This document shows, piece after piece, positions 1-7,997 of a stretch of DNA of 64,000 nucleotides (its first letter is position 1; every line of letters begins with the position of its first letter). Source of the DNA: Flavobacteriales bacterium UBA7666 (GTDB taxonomy: Bacteria > Bacteroidota > Bacteroidia > Flavobacteriales_D > Crocinitomicaceae); NCBI GenBank assembly GCA_002483265.1, contig DLHO01000022.1, positions 248,860 through 312,859 on the forward strand. The letters run 5' to 3'. The notes beneath the pieces were generated by a model. It saw only the letters and a list, made by a program, of their open reading frames with translations. It did no database searches and was not told the origin of the DNA. A program made the position numbers and the translations under genes.

Positions 1-294
1 ACTTTCCAGCAGATCGACCTCTGAGAGGTTCAATTGCTGATAACCAAATTGATAATCCGAATCTTTGTAGTAATAAGCCTTCCGTTTCTGACAATACTCA
101 ATGGGAGCGAAAAGTCCGAGGAAAGTATCGTCCTTCATTGAATTCAAATCTAACTGAATAGTCCGTCTGGAAACCTCATATCCGAGATTTCGTTTGCAGG
201 TTTCAGTGATGGTGGAAGTCTTTACATAGGTATTCTTCTTGAGAAGTTCATCGATGACCGCATAGCGGGCGATGGCAAATTTGTTTTGAGGCAT
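1..294 (-). CDS. HTH transcriptional regulator, N-terminal part (WYL type likely), cut by window edge
   Basis: The 98 visible codons read on the minus strand from ATG at 294 to base 1 with no stop, beginning MPQNKFAIARYAVIDELL. A winged-helix-like segment follows (roughly residues 18-48, with TSTITETCKRNLG and SRRTIQLDLNSMK), then an aromatic-rich linker. This N-terminus is typical of Bacteroidota regulators that carry a C-terminal WYL domain; such proteins bind DNA and sense nucleic-acid or nucleotide ligands. The WYL part itself lies outside the window, so the family call is an inference. The start was chosen because the ATG directly precedes the conserved-looking N-terminus and upstream sequence is AT-rich non-coding. 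Confidence 0.7.
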   Translation of the reverse strand, partial: MPQNKFAIARYAVIDELLKKNTYVKTSTITETCKRNLGYEVSRRTIQLDLNSMKDDTFLGLFAPIEYCQKRKAYYYKDSDYQFGYQQLNLSEVDLLES

Positions 295-593
295 GTTGTA
301 ATAAATAGTGTAATTCCAGTAGACTTAAAAAAGGAATTATCCCAGAAGACACCTGTGACGCAAGAGTTTGTGAAATGTGGAATAATGGCTTTATCCATTG
401 GAATTATCGAGTGAACAGTGAGGGGTAAAGGTAATAATTGTTTGAAACCAACAACAATTTGACTAAAAATAAACAGATTTTCAGCAAAAAGTTTAAAATA
501 GAGAATTATCAATTAGCTATGATTTAATTATCAAGGTAGTTTGTAGGTAGAAACTGCTTGATAATTGATAATTCGACCATTCATAATTGCTAA
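295..593. other. Intergenic spacer between two minus-strand genes
   Basis: No gene is supported here; the open frames crossing it have AT-rich, low-quality translations. It holds the upstream region of the truncated regulator and, nearer the DUF72 gene, an inverted repeat at 503-574 that could end DUF72 transcription. Confidence 0.6.
503..574 (-). terminator. Inverted repeat downstream of DUF72 gene
   Basis: GAATTATCAATTA (503-515) and TAATTGATAATTC (562-574) are a perfect 13-bp inverted repeat. An alternative inner stem is AATTATCAAG (526-535) with CTTGATAATT (557-566). The position just after the DUF72 stop, in its direction of transcription, suggests a weak terminator, but there is no GC-rich stem or clear U-run. 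It may simply be one of the AATTGATAATT-type intergenic palindromes seen elsewhere in the window. Confidence 0.35.
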
Positions 594-1505
594 TTACCCA
601 AAAAGGTCTCCCGTTGTTTCAATCAGTTTAGGAGTTTGCAGCGATAAACTACATTGTTTATTTAGTTCCCTTATCAGATAATCTGTCAATTGTGGTGTAT
701 ACAATTCGTCTGGCTGATGCATGTAAAAGTGAATTTCTTTGATGTCTTTTTGTAACCAAGATTTGATGCGTTTCACCCAATCGTCAATGCGCTCATAATC
801 TGTTGAATGGAGTCCGTTTCCAACAAAGCGTATGAATGTAGCGGGGGAAGTGACTTCCATATGTGCGCAATCTCTTCTTCCCGAAACATCTGTGATTACC
901 GCACCGACTGATAATTCATTTAGAACATGGAACAACTCGTTTCTGATCTCTGAATTCCCAAACCAATCCGGATGTCGGACTTCTAGAGTAATCGCTAAGT
1001 CTTTTGGTAATTTTTGTAAGTAAGAGAAAAGGGCTTCTCTGCGTTGCGGACCGAATCGTTCACTCAATTGAAGGAATAATGGCCCTAAATGCTCACCAAA
1101 GTTGATCACTGAAGCCAGAAAACGATCCGTGTCAGCATATGCTTTTGTACTGGAAAGATCGCTGTAATGACTAATCGATTGGGGGAATTTCGGGCAGAAT
1201 TTAAAATCAGTTCCTTTCGCTTTCTCTGCCCATTTTTGGATTGTTGCTTCCGGATAAATTTGGTAATGAGTTGTATTGAGTTCAATTCCGTTGAAGTTCT
1301 TGATGTAATAGTCCAGAAATTCGGATTCTTTTGTTTTCGTGGGGTAAATCAGTCCAACCCATTCTTTTCTTCCCCATTTTGCACCACCAAGAAATAATTT
1401 AGGTTGTTTAACAGCAGGTTTTAATTGCTTGGTGAAATTCCCGTCTTCCGGTAAGCGAAAATTCACTTTGTCCAATAAACTGCGATCGATTTTTCCGAAT
1501 TCCAT
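594..1505 (-). CDS. DUF72 domain-containing protein (YecE-like)
   Basis: 303 residues, matching the DUF72/YecE family in length and layout. Near residue 38 it has LFLGGAKWGRKEWVGLIYP, then a conserved ELNTTHYQIYP segment and FKFCPKFPQSISH, the usual landmarks of this TIM-barrel-like family. The biochemical role of the family is not established. The gene stands alone, with spacers of about 300 and 215 bp on either side. The start MEFGKIDRSLLDK at 1505 has an ATG and no better in-frame alternative. The family assignment is confident; no function is claimed. Confidence 0.88.
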   Translation of the reverse strand: MEFGKIDRSLLDKVNFRLPEDGNFTKQLKPAVKQPKLFLGGAKWGRKEWVGLIYPTKTKESEFLDYYIKNFNGIELNTTHYQIYPEATIQKWAEKAKGTDFKFCPKFPQSISHYSDLSSTKAYADTDRFLASVINFGEHLGPLFLQLSERFGPQRREALFSYLQKLPKDLAITLEVRHPDWFGNSEIRNELFHVLNELSVGAVITDVSGRRDCAHMEVTSPATFIRFVGNGLHSTDYERIDDWVKRIKSWLQKDIKEIHFYMHQPDELYTPQLTDYLIRELNKQCSLSLQTPKLIETTGDLFG

Positions 1506-1720
1506 GGATTAAAATTACTTAAAAATGATCTGTTTTGAATAATTGGGAAATGGAATTTGCAGATGGAATAGGGGAATGCAATGTGAACATAACGTTAAGT
1601 TTTAAAACTGTTCAAAAGTTCTTATTCAGGACAAAAATAAAAAGTCGTAACTTTCCCCTGTATTCAAAAACAGCAGATTGAAATTTACCTATAATTAGCT
1701 GAAAATAAAAATGTTGTATT

Positions 1721-2014
1721 ATGGCTATACCTGTTAGACTTGTCAAGGATTTAATTGAATTCTCTGACATCATTCCGGATCTGCAAGGAATCGGATTGAA
1801 AGTGTTTTCTTACGGTAAAATCAAAAATATTTACTGGCTAGGGAAAGACATTATCAAAACTGTTGAGATCGTTCAATACAGAAACTTAGAATCTTATTTT
1901 AGCGAAGGAACCGGTGATCCTGTTTCCCGCTCATTTGGTCGGACGAACCTACCTGCAGAAATTGAGTTTTTTGTAAACCAAAAAGAGGAGTATCCGTCTT
2001 TGTTTGTAAACTAA
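1721..2014 (+). CDS. Small protein of unknown function
   Basis: 97 residues, starting MAIPVRLVKDLIEFSDIIPDL and ending EEYPSLFVN. I do not recognise the family. It has no signal peptide, membrane segment or cysteine motif; composition is that of a soluble globular protein. Reasons to think it real: an ATG start preceded by AT-rich leader sequence, an amino-acid composition unlike a shadow frame, and the absence of any competing gene in this interval. It is monocistronic, followed by a repeat-rich 380-bp spacer. Confidence 0.6.
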   Translation: MAIPVRLVKDLIEFSDIIPDLQGIGLKVFSYGKIKNIYWLGKDIIKTVEIVQYRNLESYFSEGTGDPVSRSFGRTNLPAEIEFFVNQKEEYPSLFVN

Positions 2015-2023
2015 GAGAATTGA

Positions 2024-2086
2024 AAAGGAACTTCGACTCCGCTAAGCTTATGCTGAAGCTTTAGCGTAAGCATTCAGACACTTTTT
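2024..2086. repeat. Dispersed palindromic repeat (TTCGACTCCGCT type), copy A
   Basis: Contains ACTTCGACTCCGCTAAG and TGCTGAAGCTTTAGCG followed by GCATTCAGACAC. Its reverse complement shares both ends with 2218-2318 (TGAATGCTTRCGC at one end and GGAGTYGAAGTYCC at the other). A shorter relative, GTGACTTCGACTCCGCTCAG, lies at 25938. Repeats of this style are common in Bacteroidota spacers. Confidence 0.5.
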
Positions 2087-2217
2087 CAATTTTGTATTAT
2101 CAATTATCAATTTGTTGATTGAATCTCTGTTGTGTTCATTATTTATTCATTTTATTGACTGATCATCAAATAATTCGGAATTCGTATCCCGATAACTATC
2201 CTATTGATTGAATGGTA

Positions 2218-2318
2218 GTAAAAGGTGACTGAATGCTTGCGCAGACCTTGCTATGTCGAAGTGGCTTAACGAAAGCTAAGAGCCATAGCATAGATGTCGT
2301 GGAGTTGAAGTCCCATTT
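2218..2318. repeat. Dispersed palindromic repeat (TTCGACTCCGCT type), copy B, inverted
   Basis: Begins GTGACTGAATGCTTGCGC and ends GTGGAGTTGAAGTCCC, the reverse-complement order of 2024-2086. An internal hairpin is visible: TTGCTATG near 2248 can pair with CATAGCAT near 2284, around GGCTTAACGAAAGCTAAGAG. It lies between the unknown small gene and tetR, upstream of the operator. Confidence 0.45.
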
Positions 2319-2331
2319 AACTTAAATTAAT

Positions 2332-2345
2332 ATACCAATCGGTAT
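2332..2345. promoter_or_regulatory. TetR-type operator upstream of tetR
   Basis: ATACCAATCGGTAT is a palindrome with one mismatched pair. It matches the perfect palindrome at 3000-3019 in front of the thiolase gene. It sits 19 bp upstream of the -7 element of tetR, a position where bound repressor would block RNA polymerase. Autoregulation is an inference from position. Confidence 0.75.
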
Positions 2346-2363
2346 TTAATTAATAAAATTAGT

Positions 2364-2371
2364 TACATTTG
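2364..2371 (+). promoter_or_regulatory. tetR promoter -7 element
   Basis: TACATTTG fits the Bacteroidota -7 consensus TAnnTTTG exactly and lies 22 nt before the ATG at 2394. No clear -33 TTG is seen at the usual spacing; that zone overlaps the operator. Confidence 0.6.
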
Positions 2372-2393
2372 CTTTGGATTTGAATTAATTTTC

Positions 2394-2984
2394 ATGACAA
2401 AGGCAGAACGTACGCGACAATTCATCATAGAGACAACGGCTCCCATTTTCAATAGTAAGGGATACGAGGGAACTTCTATTTCTGATATCACATCTGCAAC
2501 TAAGCTTACGAAAGGAAGTGTTTACGGAAATTTCAAAGACAAGAATGAATTAGCTGCAGCAGCTTTTGATTACAACTTGCAAAAGATCCGAAGTGGAATC
2601 ACCGATCGTTCTCTTGGATTGAAAGATCCTGGAGAACAGTTGTTAGTTTATGTCAACTTCTATGCGGAAGTATTTGAGAAAGTAGTTTTTGCCGGTGGTT
2701 GTCCTATTTTGAATACGGCTACTGATTGCGACGACAGCAATCCTTTATTATATCAACGTGTTCGCTCAGCATTAATTGAATGGCACGAACATGTGGAAAG
2801 CGTGGTAACTTATGGAATGAAGAAATCTTTTTTTAAACCGGAAACCAATGCAGATGAATTTGCGGATAATTTTCTCTCGTTGATTGAAGGTGGAGTTCTA
2901 TTATCGAAAACCTTGAATAACAAAAAGCACTTGATGTCGAACCTGAACTTGATCCGTAAAATGATCAAAGAAATGACGACTTAA
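2394..2984 (+). CDS. TetR/AcrR family transcriptional regulator
   Basis: 196 residues, the usual TetR size. The N-terminal HTH covers about residues 5-50: RQFIIETTAPIFNSKGY, then TSISDITSATKLTKGSVYGN and FKDKNELAAAAFDYN, a textbook TetR DNA-binding domain. The C-terminal ligand domain contains AGGCPILNTATDCDDSNP, seen in regulators of lipid or aldehyde metabolism genes. A matching palindrome occurs before this gene and before the adjacent thiolase gene, so it probably represses itself and the thiolase-SDR-thioesterase set, with an acyl-CoA or related lipid as inducer (inference). Confidence 0.92.
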   Translation: MTKAERTRQFIIETTAPIFNSKGYEGTSISDITSATKLTKGSVYGNFKDKNELAAAAFDYNLQKIRSGITDRSLGLKDPGEQLLVYVNFYAEVFEKVVFAGGCPILNTATDCDDSNPLLYQRVRSALIEWHEHVESVVTYGMKKSFFKPETNADEFADNFLSLIEGGVLLSKTLNNKKHLMSNLNLIRKMIKEMTT

Positions 2985-2999
2985 ATTTTTTTACCTTAA

Positions 3000-3019
3000 A
3001 ATATACCAATTGGTATATT
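3000..3019. promoter_or_regulatory. TetR-type operator upstream of thiolase gene
   Basis: A perfect 20-bp palindrome, AATATACCAATTGGTATATT, ending 14 bp before the thiolase ATG. The core ATACCAATYGGTAT is shared with the operator upstream of tetR at 2332-2345. Two copies flanking one TetR gene make this the probable binding site of that regulator. Confidence 0.82.
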
Positions 3020-3033
3020 AAAAAATAAACAGC

Positions 3034-4221
3034 ATGAATAATAACGCATACATTTTAGCAGCAACACGAACCGGAACAGGTGGTTTTATGGGTTCGTTAT
3101 CTTCCTTTTCTGCACCGCAATTAGCTGCAGAAGTAATCAAAGATGCATTGGTGAAAGCAGGAATACAACCAAATGATGTTGATGAGGTCATTTTGGGAAA
3201 TGTACTTTCAGCAAATATCGGTCAGGCTCCAGCCAGACAAGCGGCGCGAGCAGCAGGAATTCCGGACGAGGTAGATGCAACAACAATCAATAAAATCTGT
3301 TCCTCCGGAATCAAATCGGTTTCCTATGCCGTTCAATCGGTTCTTTTGGGAAACAGTGATGTAATCATTGCCGGCGGAATGGAAAGTATGTCGAATGCAC
3401 CATATTACATCGAGAATCATCGGGAAGGACACAAAACCGGTCACCAACATATCATTGATGGAATGCTTAAAGATGGTTTGTGGGATCCGTATCATAATTT
3501 CCACATGGGAAGTGCCGCAGAAATGGCAAATACAAAGTATGGAATTTCCCGCGAAGAACAGGATGAATACACGTTGAAGTCTTTTTTAAAGGCAAAAAAC
3601 GCGCATGTTTCCGGAAGTTTTAAGGACGAAATCACACCAATCACGGTGAAAACTAAAAAGGGTGAATTCGTTTACGATATGGATGAAGATATCGAGAAAT
3701 TGAACCCGGAGAAAGTGAGTCAGTTGAAACCGATCTTTGAATCCGACGGCTCAATTACTGCTGCAAATGCCTCCAATCTGAATGACGGAGCAGCCATCCT
3801 AGTCATTGTTTCTCAAAAATTTTTGAAAGAACATAATTTGAAACCTCTGGCAAAAATTATTGCCTTCTCAGATGCAGCTCAGGCTCCTGAATGGTTCACA
3901 ACCTCCCCATCTATCGCAATTGAAAAAACACTTCAAAAAGCAGGAGTTGGGATCGATGAAATAGATTATTTCGAAATGAATGAAGCCTATGCCAATGTTC
4001 CAATTATCAATTCACGCTTGGCAGGTGTTGATTTGGAAAAAGTCAACATCAAAGGTGGTGCAGTTGCGCTCGGACATCCACTTGGAGCTTCCGGAGCACG
4101 CATACTGGTAACACTCACCCATATCTTACAGCAACAAAACGCAAAATACGGAATAGCAGCAATTTGCAATGGCGGCGGGGGCGCAACAGCAATGTTAATC
4201 GAAAATATACAATCAAAGTAA
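3034..4221 (+). CDS. Acetyl-CoA C-acyltransferase (thiolase)
   Basis: 395 residues, normal for degradative or biosynthetic thiolases. The nucleophilic cysteine is C89 in INKICSSGIKS; the catalytic histidine is H348 in GHPLGASGAR; the second catalytic cysteine is C378 in CNGGGGA; NEAYA is the conserved substrate-site motif. The enzyme condenses or cleaves acyl-CoA and acetyl-CoA in the cytoplasm. It sits directly behind the TetR-type palindrome. Downstream SDR and thioesterase genes suggest a small acyl-CoA pathway rather than a full beta-oxidation operon, since no acyl-CoA dehydrogenase or enoyl-CoA hydratase is nearby. Confidence 0.95.
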   Translation: MNNNAYILAATRTGTGGFMGSLSSFSAPQLAAEVIKDALVKAGIQPNDVDEVILGNVLSANIGQAPARQAARAAGIPDEVDATTINKICSSGIKSVSYAVQSVLLGNSDVIIAGGMESMSNAPYYIENHREGHKTGHQHIIDGMLKDGLWDPYHNFHMGSAAEMANTKYGISREEQDEYTLKSFLKAKNAHVSGSFKDEITPITVKTKKGEFVYDMDEDIEKLNPEKVSQLKPIFESDGSITAANASNLNDGAAILVIVSQKFLKEHNLKPLAKIIAFSDAAQAPEWFTTSPSIAIEKTLQKAGVGIDEIDYFEMNEAYANVPIINSRLAGVDLEKVNIKGGAVALGHPLGASGARILVTLTHILQQQNAKYGIAAICNGGGGATAMLIENIQSK

Positions 4222-4228
4222 AAACTTA

Positions 4229-4300
4229 AAAAGACTAAAGACCATAAACTATAGACAGATTTTTGTCTTTGGTCTTATGTCTATAGTCTTTCAGTCTTTT
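4229..4300. terminator. Hairpin between thiolase and SDR genes
   Basis: An imperfect inverted repeat: AAAAGACTAAAGAC on the left pairs with GTCTTTCAGTCTTTT on the right with one bulge, and inner TATAGACA pairs with TGTCTATA through an asymmetric loop. It occupies nearly the whole spacer. It may attenuate read-through or be a dispersed spacer palindrome of the GTCTTTGGTCTT type; no separate U-run is present. Confidence 0.4.
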
Positions 4301-4320
4301 CAAATAAATAAATCAAACAC

Positions 4321-5010
4321 ATGAAAACAAACGGAAACACAATTTTAATCACAGGGGGTTCAGCAGGAATCGGATTCGAATTAGCAAAACAATTTTCTCA
4401 ATTGGGAAACAAAGTATTGATCACTGGTCGCAATGCCGATAAATTAAAAGAGGCTGCAGACAAATTAGAAAACGTCATACCAATTTCCGGAGATGTTACG
4501 AGCTCGGTGAGCACAGACCAACTTCTGGCACAGATCAAAGAGCAACACCCTGAATTGAATATGGTGATCAATAATGCAGGGTATGCTGATGTTTATCAGT
4601 TGGATGCAAATGTAGATGCCTTTTCAAAAGCAAGTCAGGAAATGGAAACGAATTACTTGTCAATAGTTAGCCTGACAGAAAAGTTACTACCAACCCTTTT
4701 AAAGAACGAAAACTCGACAGTCGTAAATGTGACATCTATTGTTGCATACCATCCTCAAAAAATGCTTCCAACGTATACAGCAAGTAAAGCCGCATTGAAA
4801 GCATACACTGATGTTCTAAGAGATACTTTTGAGGACAAATTGAATGTTTTCGAATTAATTCCTCCATTAGTCAATACAGATTTTTCGAAAGAAATTGGGG
4901 GTGAAAATGGAATTCCTCCAAAAGAAGTAGCAGATGAATTGGTTCTTGCTTTGGAAAAGGATCAATGGCTCGTTCCGGTTGGAATGTCTAAAGAGTTTGT
5001 AACAGTTTAA
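4321..5010 (+). CDS. SDR family NAD(P)-dependent oxidoreductase
   Basis: 229 residues. Classical short-chain dehydrogenase features are all present: cofactor motif TGGSAGIG (residues 11-18), NNAG (84-87), catalytic S139, Y152 and K156 in YTASK. It is closest in style to DltE-like SDRs. It would reduce or oxidise a carbonyl/hydroxyl group with NAD(P)H in the cytoplasm; the substrate is unknown. Lying between thiolase and thioesterase, a 3-oxoacyl or hydroxyacyl substrate is plausible (inference). Start MKTNGNTILITGG is the ATG directly before the cofactor motif. Confidence 0.92.
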   Translation: MKTNGNTILITGGSAGIGFELAKQFSQLGNKVLITGRNADKLKEAADKLENVIPISGDVTSSVSTDQLLAQIKEQHPELNMVINNAGYADVYQLDANVDAFSKASQEMETNYLSIVSLTEKLLPTLLKNENSTVVNVTSIVAYHPQKMLPTYTASKAALKAYTDVLRDTFEDKLNVFELIPPLVNTDFSKEIGGENGIPPKEVADELVLALEKDQWLVPVGMSKEFVTV

Positions 5011-5016
5011 TAGTTC

Positions 5017-5071
5017 AAAGGGTTCAATCAGATCAATTTTTGAACTTTTGAACCCTTTTATTGAACCCTTT
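5017..5071. terminator. Hairpin between SDR and thioesterase genes
   Basis: AAAGGGTTCAAT (5017-5028) and ATTGAACCCTTT (5060-5071) form a perfect 12-bp stem, with a further TTGAACTTTTGAACCC inside. The T-rich right arm could act as a terminator or attenuator. Related GGTTCAA stretches occur at 13073-13160, so it may be another dispersed spacer palindrome. Confidence 0.45.
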
Positions 5072-5084
5072 TAATCTTTGAATT

Positions 5085-5585
5085 ATGGAACTAACAAAAC
5101 AACGCGAACGCGCCTACTCTTGGGGAAACCCTTTAGAAGGAGTTGAATTATCCAAAGACCTTTCGGGGCTCGAATATTTATTGGCAATCAAAAGAGGGGA
5201 GGCTCCGGCTTCTCCTTTGATTAATACACTCGATTTTTCTCTGGGTGAATTAGAAGAAGGAAGAGTAAGTTTTTACTTCGAGCCGCAAGAATTTCACTAC
5301 AATCCCAATGGAAGTGTGCATGGCGGAGTAATTACAGCGATTCTGGATTCAGCAATGGGCTGTACACTTCATTCCTTGTTGCCAAAAGGAACCGTTTATA
5401 CCACCTTGGAGTTGAAAATCAATTTCTTAAAGATGGTGCATGCTAAATCAGGAGTGTTAACAGCAACTGGAAAAATGATCCACTTGGGAAATAAAACGGC
5501 ATTAGTAGAAGCTGAATTAACCGATTCGGAAGGAAAAAAATATGCATACGGAGTTTCAACTTGTATGCTTTTAAAAAACGAATAG
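5085..5585 (+). CDS. PaaI-family thioesterase (hotdog fold)
   Basis: 166 residues. The signature NPNGSVHGGVITAILDSAMG near residues 72-91 is the hotdog thioesterase active-site helix, and the strand pattern VYTTLELKINFLKMVHAKSG follows it as in PaaI/YigI proteins. It would hydrolyse acyl-CoA or aryl-CoA thioesters in the cytoplasm. It is the third metabolic gene after the TetR regulator; each spacer carries a hairpin, so co-transcription with the thiolase is possible but not certain. Confidence 0.88.
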   Translation: MELTKQRERAYSWGNPLEGVELSKDLSGLEYLLAIKRGEAPASPLINTLDFSLGELEEGRVSFYFEPQEFHYNPNGSVHGGVITAILDSAMGCTLHSLLPKGTVYTTLELKINFLKMVHAKSGVLTATGKMIHLGNKTALVEAELTDSEGKKYAYGVSTCMLLKNE

Positions 5586-5634
5586 AATGAAAAGAAGGAG
5601 TTGCTATTGTCTTTCATTTTAAGTCTTTTAATTC

Positions 5635-5674
5635 ATTCGCAATTCGGCATGCGGCATTCGTAATTCGTAATTCC
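5635..5674. repeat. AATTCG-type spacer palindrome
   Basis: ATTCGCAATTCGGCATGCGG followed by CATTCGTAATTCGTAATTCC. The same AATTCGTAATTCGC wording recurs at 25974-26028 and in part near 2173 and 12640, always in spacers. Confidence 0.5.
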
Positions 5675-5683
5675 AAAATGTTG

Positions 5684-5691
5684 TATATTTG
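5684..5691 (+). promoter_or_regulatory. -7 element for AraC-family gene
   Basis: TATATTTG matches TAnnTTTG, 19 nt before the ATG at 5711, giving a short leader of roughly 14 nt. No convincing -33 element was found; that zone is the AATTCG spacer palindrome. Confidence 0.5.
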
Positions 5692-5710
5692 AAAAACATA
5701 ATTCTACACC

Positions 5711-6622
5711 ATGAATGGATTGTTGACTTTACAGGAGTTTTATGCAAGTATTTTGAATAAGGGAACACTAGAACAGTTCTCTCACTTGTCTAAGATGAGT
5801 CACTTCAATGTGTTTAAAAGAGGTCAGATCCAGTGTGCACGGATTACGGAGCTACATCGGACTGATTTTCATAAAATATCACTGGTGGTGGGCGATGGAA
5901 TCATTCATTTTGAAAATTCAAAAGTGCCAATTTCCGGTAAAACATTGATTTTTTACCACCGAAATGTCCCGCATGTTTGGGAACCCGTTTCTGAAGATCA
6001 ACAAGGATCTTTCTGCTTGTTCAATAATCATTTCATTGAAACGTATTTGCTCGATACGCTTTTCAGAGACACACCATTAATGAATATGGCAATGAATCCT
6101 GTTTATGCTTTAACAGATGAACAAGCAAGCATTTTTGAATTCATTTTTGAGCAAATCCATGATGAGGTAGAAGGAGATTATGTTAAGAAGTACGAAGTAA
6201 TTGTTCATTACCTGCATTTATTGCTGCATCATACCAATAAACTGTGTTCTCAAAATCTAAATGAAGATAAAAAGCCCCAGGCTTCCGTTCTTCTTACCGC
6301 TCAGTTTATGGAAATGTTGGAAAGACAGTTTCCAATCGACTCTTCGGATCAATCATTGGCGCTTAAGAAACCAAGTGATTTTGCAGAGCAACTGTCCATC
6401 CATGTCAATCATTTAAACCGCTCCATTAAGGAAGTTACCGGAAGAAGTACTACGGAAATAATCTCTTCACGACTTGCTAATGAAGCCAAAGCCCTGCTGC
6501 GTCATACCGACAGCTCAGTAGCAGAAATTGCTTATACACTAGGATTCGAACATCCTTCCAATTTCAATAATTTTTTCAAAAAACAAACGCAATTAACCCC
6601 CAAATCATTTAGAGGTGTTTAA
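5711..6622 (+). CDS. AraC family transcriptional regulator
   Basis: 303 residues. The N-terminal half (about 20-110) is cupin-like, with IHFENSKVPISGKTLIFYHR and NVPHVW. The C-terminal 100 residues are a double-HTH AraC domain: LSIHVNHLNRSIKEVTGRST as the first HTH, and HTDSSVAEIAYTLGFEHPSN followed by FNNFFKKQTQLTPKSFR as the second. It is followed on the same strand, after a 178-bp spacer, by an RND efflux operon, the usual arrangement for AraC activators of efflux genes in Bacteroidota. Control of that operon is inferred from position only. Confidence 0.9.
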   Translation: MNGLLTLQEFYASILNKGTLEQFSHLSKMSHFNVFKRGQIQCARITELHRTDFHKISLVVGDGIIHFENSKVPISGKTLIFYHRNVPHVWEPVSEDQQGSFCLFNNHFIETYLLDTLFRDTPLMNMAMNPVYALTDEQASIFEFIFEQIHDEVEGDYVKKYEVIVHYLHLLLHHTNKLCSQNLNEDKKPQASVLLTAQFMEMLERQFPIDSSDQSLALKKPSDFAEQLSIHVNHLNRSIKEVTGRSTTEIISSRLANEAKALLRHTDSSVAEIAYTLGFEHPSNFNNFFKKQTQLTPKSFRGV

Positions 6623-6800
6623 TTAGTTAAAAAATGTAAAATGTTTGATTCACATAGTTAATTGCATGAATTGAATAAGTTTTTAATCTGACTTTGAAAG
6701 ATCTTTGTACTAGAATTTGACCAAATAGTTAAACCAGTAACAAAGATTAAACTCTCACTCACGTTACCCCATTGTAAGAGTTTCGAAAAAGACAAAATTT

Positions 6801-7958
6801 ATGATTGCAAAGAAAACAAACCACTTGTTGGCGACATTGTCGCTAATCCTTTTGGCTTCATGTAGTTCAGAAGAAGCACCTGCACCAGCCGGTGGGATCA
6901 AACCATATCAGGTTCTGGAGATCGAACAGCAAACCACAACCATTGAAACCACTTATCCTGCAAACTTAGAAGGAATTGAAAACGTAGATATTCATCCTAA
7001 AATTGATGGGTTCGTGGAGAAAATTGCTGTAGATGAAGGTCAGTTCGTTAAGAAAGGACAATTATTGTTTACCATCTCTGCTCCTCAATACGAGCAATTG
7101 GTAAGAACAGCACGAGCATCTGTAAAAAGTGCAGAAGCTGGAGTTAGTGTAGCACGCTTGCAAGTTCAGAAAACCAAATCATTGGTAGATAAGAATATTG
7201 TAAATAAATATGAATTACAAGAAGCAGATCTAACCTTGCAAACGCGCTTGGCTGAATTGGCTCAGGCAGAAGCAAATTTGGTAAATGCTAATGTGAATTT
7301 AGGTTATACACGTATTTCAAGCCCTGTGGATGGGGTAATTGGAAGCTTGACCTATAAGTCGGGAAGTTTGGTTTCAAGTAACATGATCAAACCTTTAACA
7401 ACGGTTTCCAATATTTCAAAGATCTATGCTTACTTCTCCATGAATGAGAAACAATTATTGGAATTCATTCGCAATACAAAAGGTGCTGATCTGAAAGCAA
7501 AAATTGCCAATACACCGCAAGTTTCATTGGTTCTTTCGGATGGTTCACTTTATCCCGATAAAGGATCAATCGGATCAATCAACGGATTAATTGACCAGCA
7601 AACAGGATCTGCTAGAATTCGCGCTACATTCTCCAATTCACTGAATCTATTACGAAGCGGAGGAAGTGCTCAAATTCGGATTCCTCAGGAGATTTCCAAT
7701 GGCTTTTTGATCCCGCAGCGTGCTGTTGCAGATGTACAAGGAAAGAAATTTGTTTACACTGTGGGCAAAGGAGGGGTAATCAGCATGGTGAATGTAGAAG
7801 TGATGGAAGCAACAAGCGGACATTTCTATGTCGTTACCAAAGGAGTGAAAAAGAAAGATTCAGTCGTTTTGGAAGGAATTCAGTTCCTGAAAGATGGAAT
7901 GAAAATCAAGCCTGTAAAAGCAGATCCTAAAGCAATTTATGCAGAATTGAATCAATAA
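6801..7958 (+). CDS. RND efflux periplasmic adaptor (membrane fusion) lipoprotein
   Basis: 385 residues. The lipobox LLASC places the lipidated cysteine near residue 21. A biotinyl-lipoyl-like segment follows (VDIHPKIDGFVEKIAVDEGQ, then VKKGQLLFTI), a coiled-coil hairpin (about 100-165: SVKSAEAGVSVARLQVQKTK and so on), then a second lipoyl half (YTRISSPVDGVIG) and beta-barrel region. This is the AcrA/MexA layout. It links the inner-membrane pump to the outer-membrane channel. First gene of the three-gene operon; 39 bp to the pump gene. Confidence 0.94.
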   Translation: MIAKKTNHLLATLSLILLASCSSEEAPAPAGGIKPYQVLEIEQQTTTIETTYPANLEGIENVDIHPKIDGFVEKIAVDEGQFVKKGQLLFTISAPQYEQLVRTARASVKSAEAGVSVARLQVQKTKSLVDKNIVNKYELQEADLTLQTRLAELAQAEANLVNANVNLGYTRISSPVDGVIGSLTYKSGSLVSSNMIKPLTTVSNISKIYAYFSMNEKQLLEFIRNTKGADLKAKIANTPQVSLVLSDGSLYPDKGSIGSINGLIDQQTGSARIRATFSNSLNLLRSGGSAQIRIPQEISNGFLIPQRAVADVQGKKFVYTVGKGGVISMVNVEVMEATSGHFYVVTKGVKKKDSVVLEGIQFLKDGMKIKPVKADPKAIYAELNQ

Positions 7959-7997
7959 GATTCGTGTTAGTATATATCCAATTCTTAAGTACGAATT

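Larger units (their letters stand above)
2015..2393. other. Repeat-containing spacer before tetR
   Basis: No gene is supported. The spacer contains two related palindromic repeats in inverted orientation (2024-2086 and 2218-2318), a TTCGGAATTCGTATCCCGAT-type stretch near 2173-2200, and the tetR operator and promoter at its right end. Confidence 0.6.

Noticed and set aside
222..512. 96-codon minus-strand frame near the left edge
   Set aside because: It overlaps the start of the HTH regulator gene in another frame and covers the AT-rich spacer; it looks non-coding.
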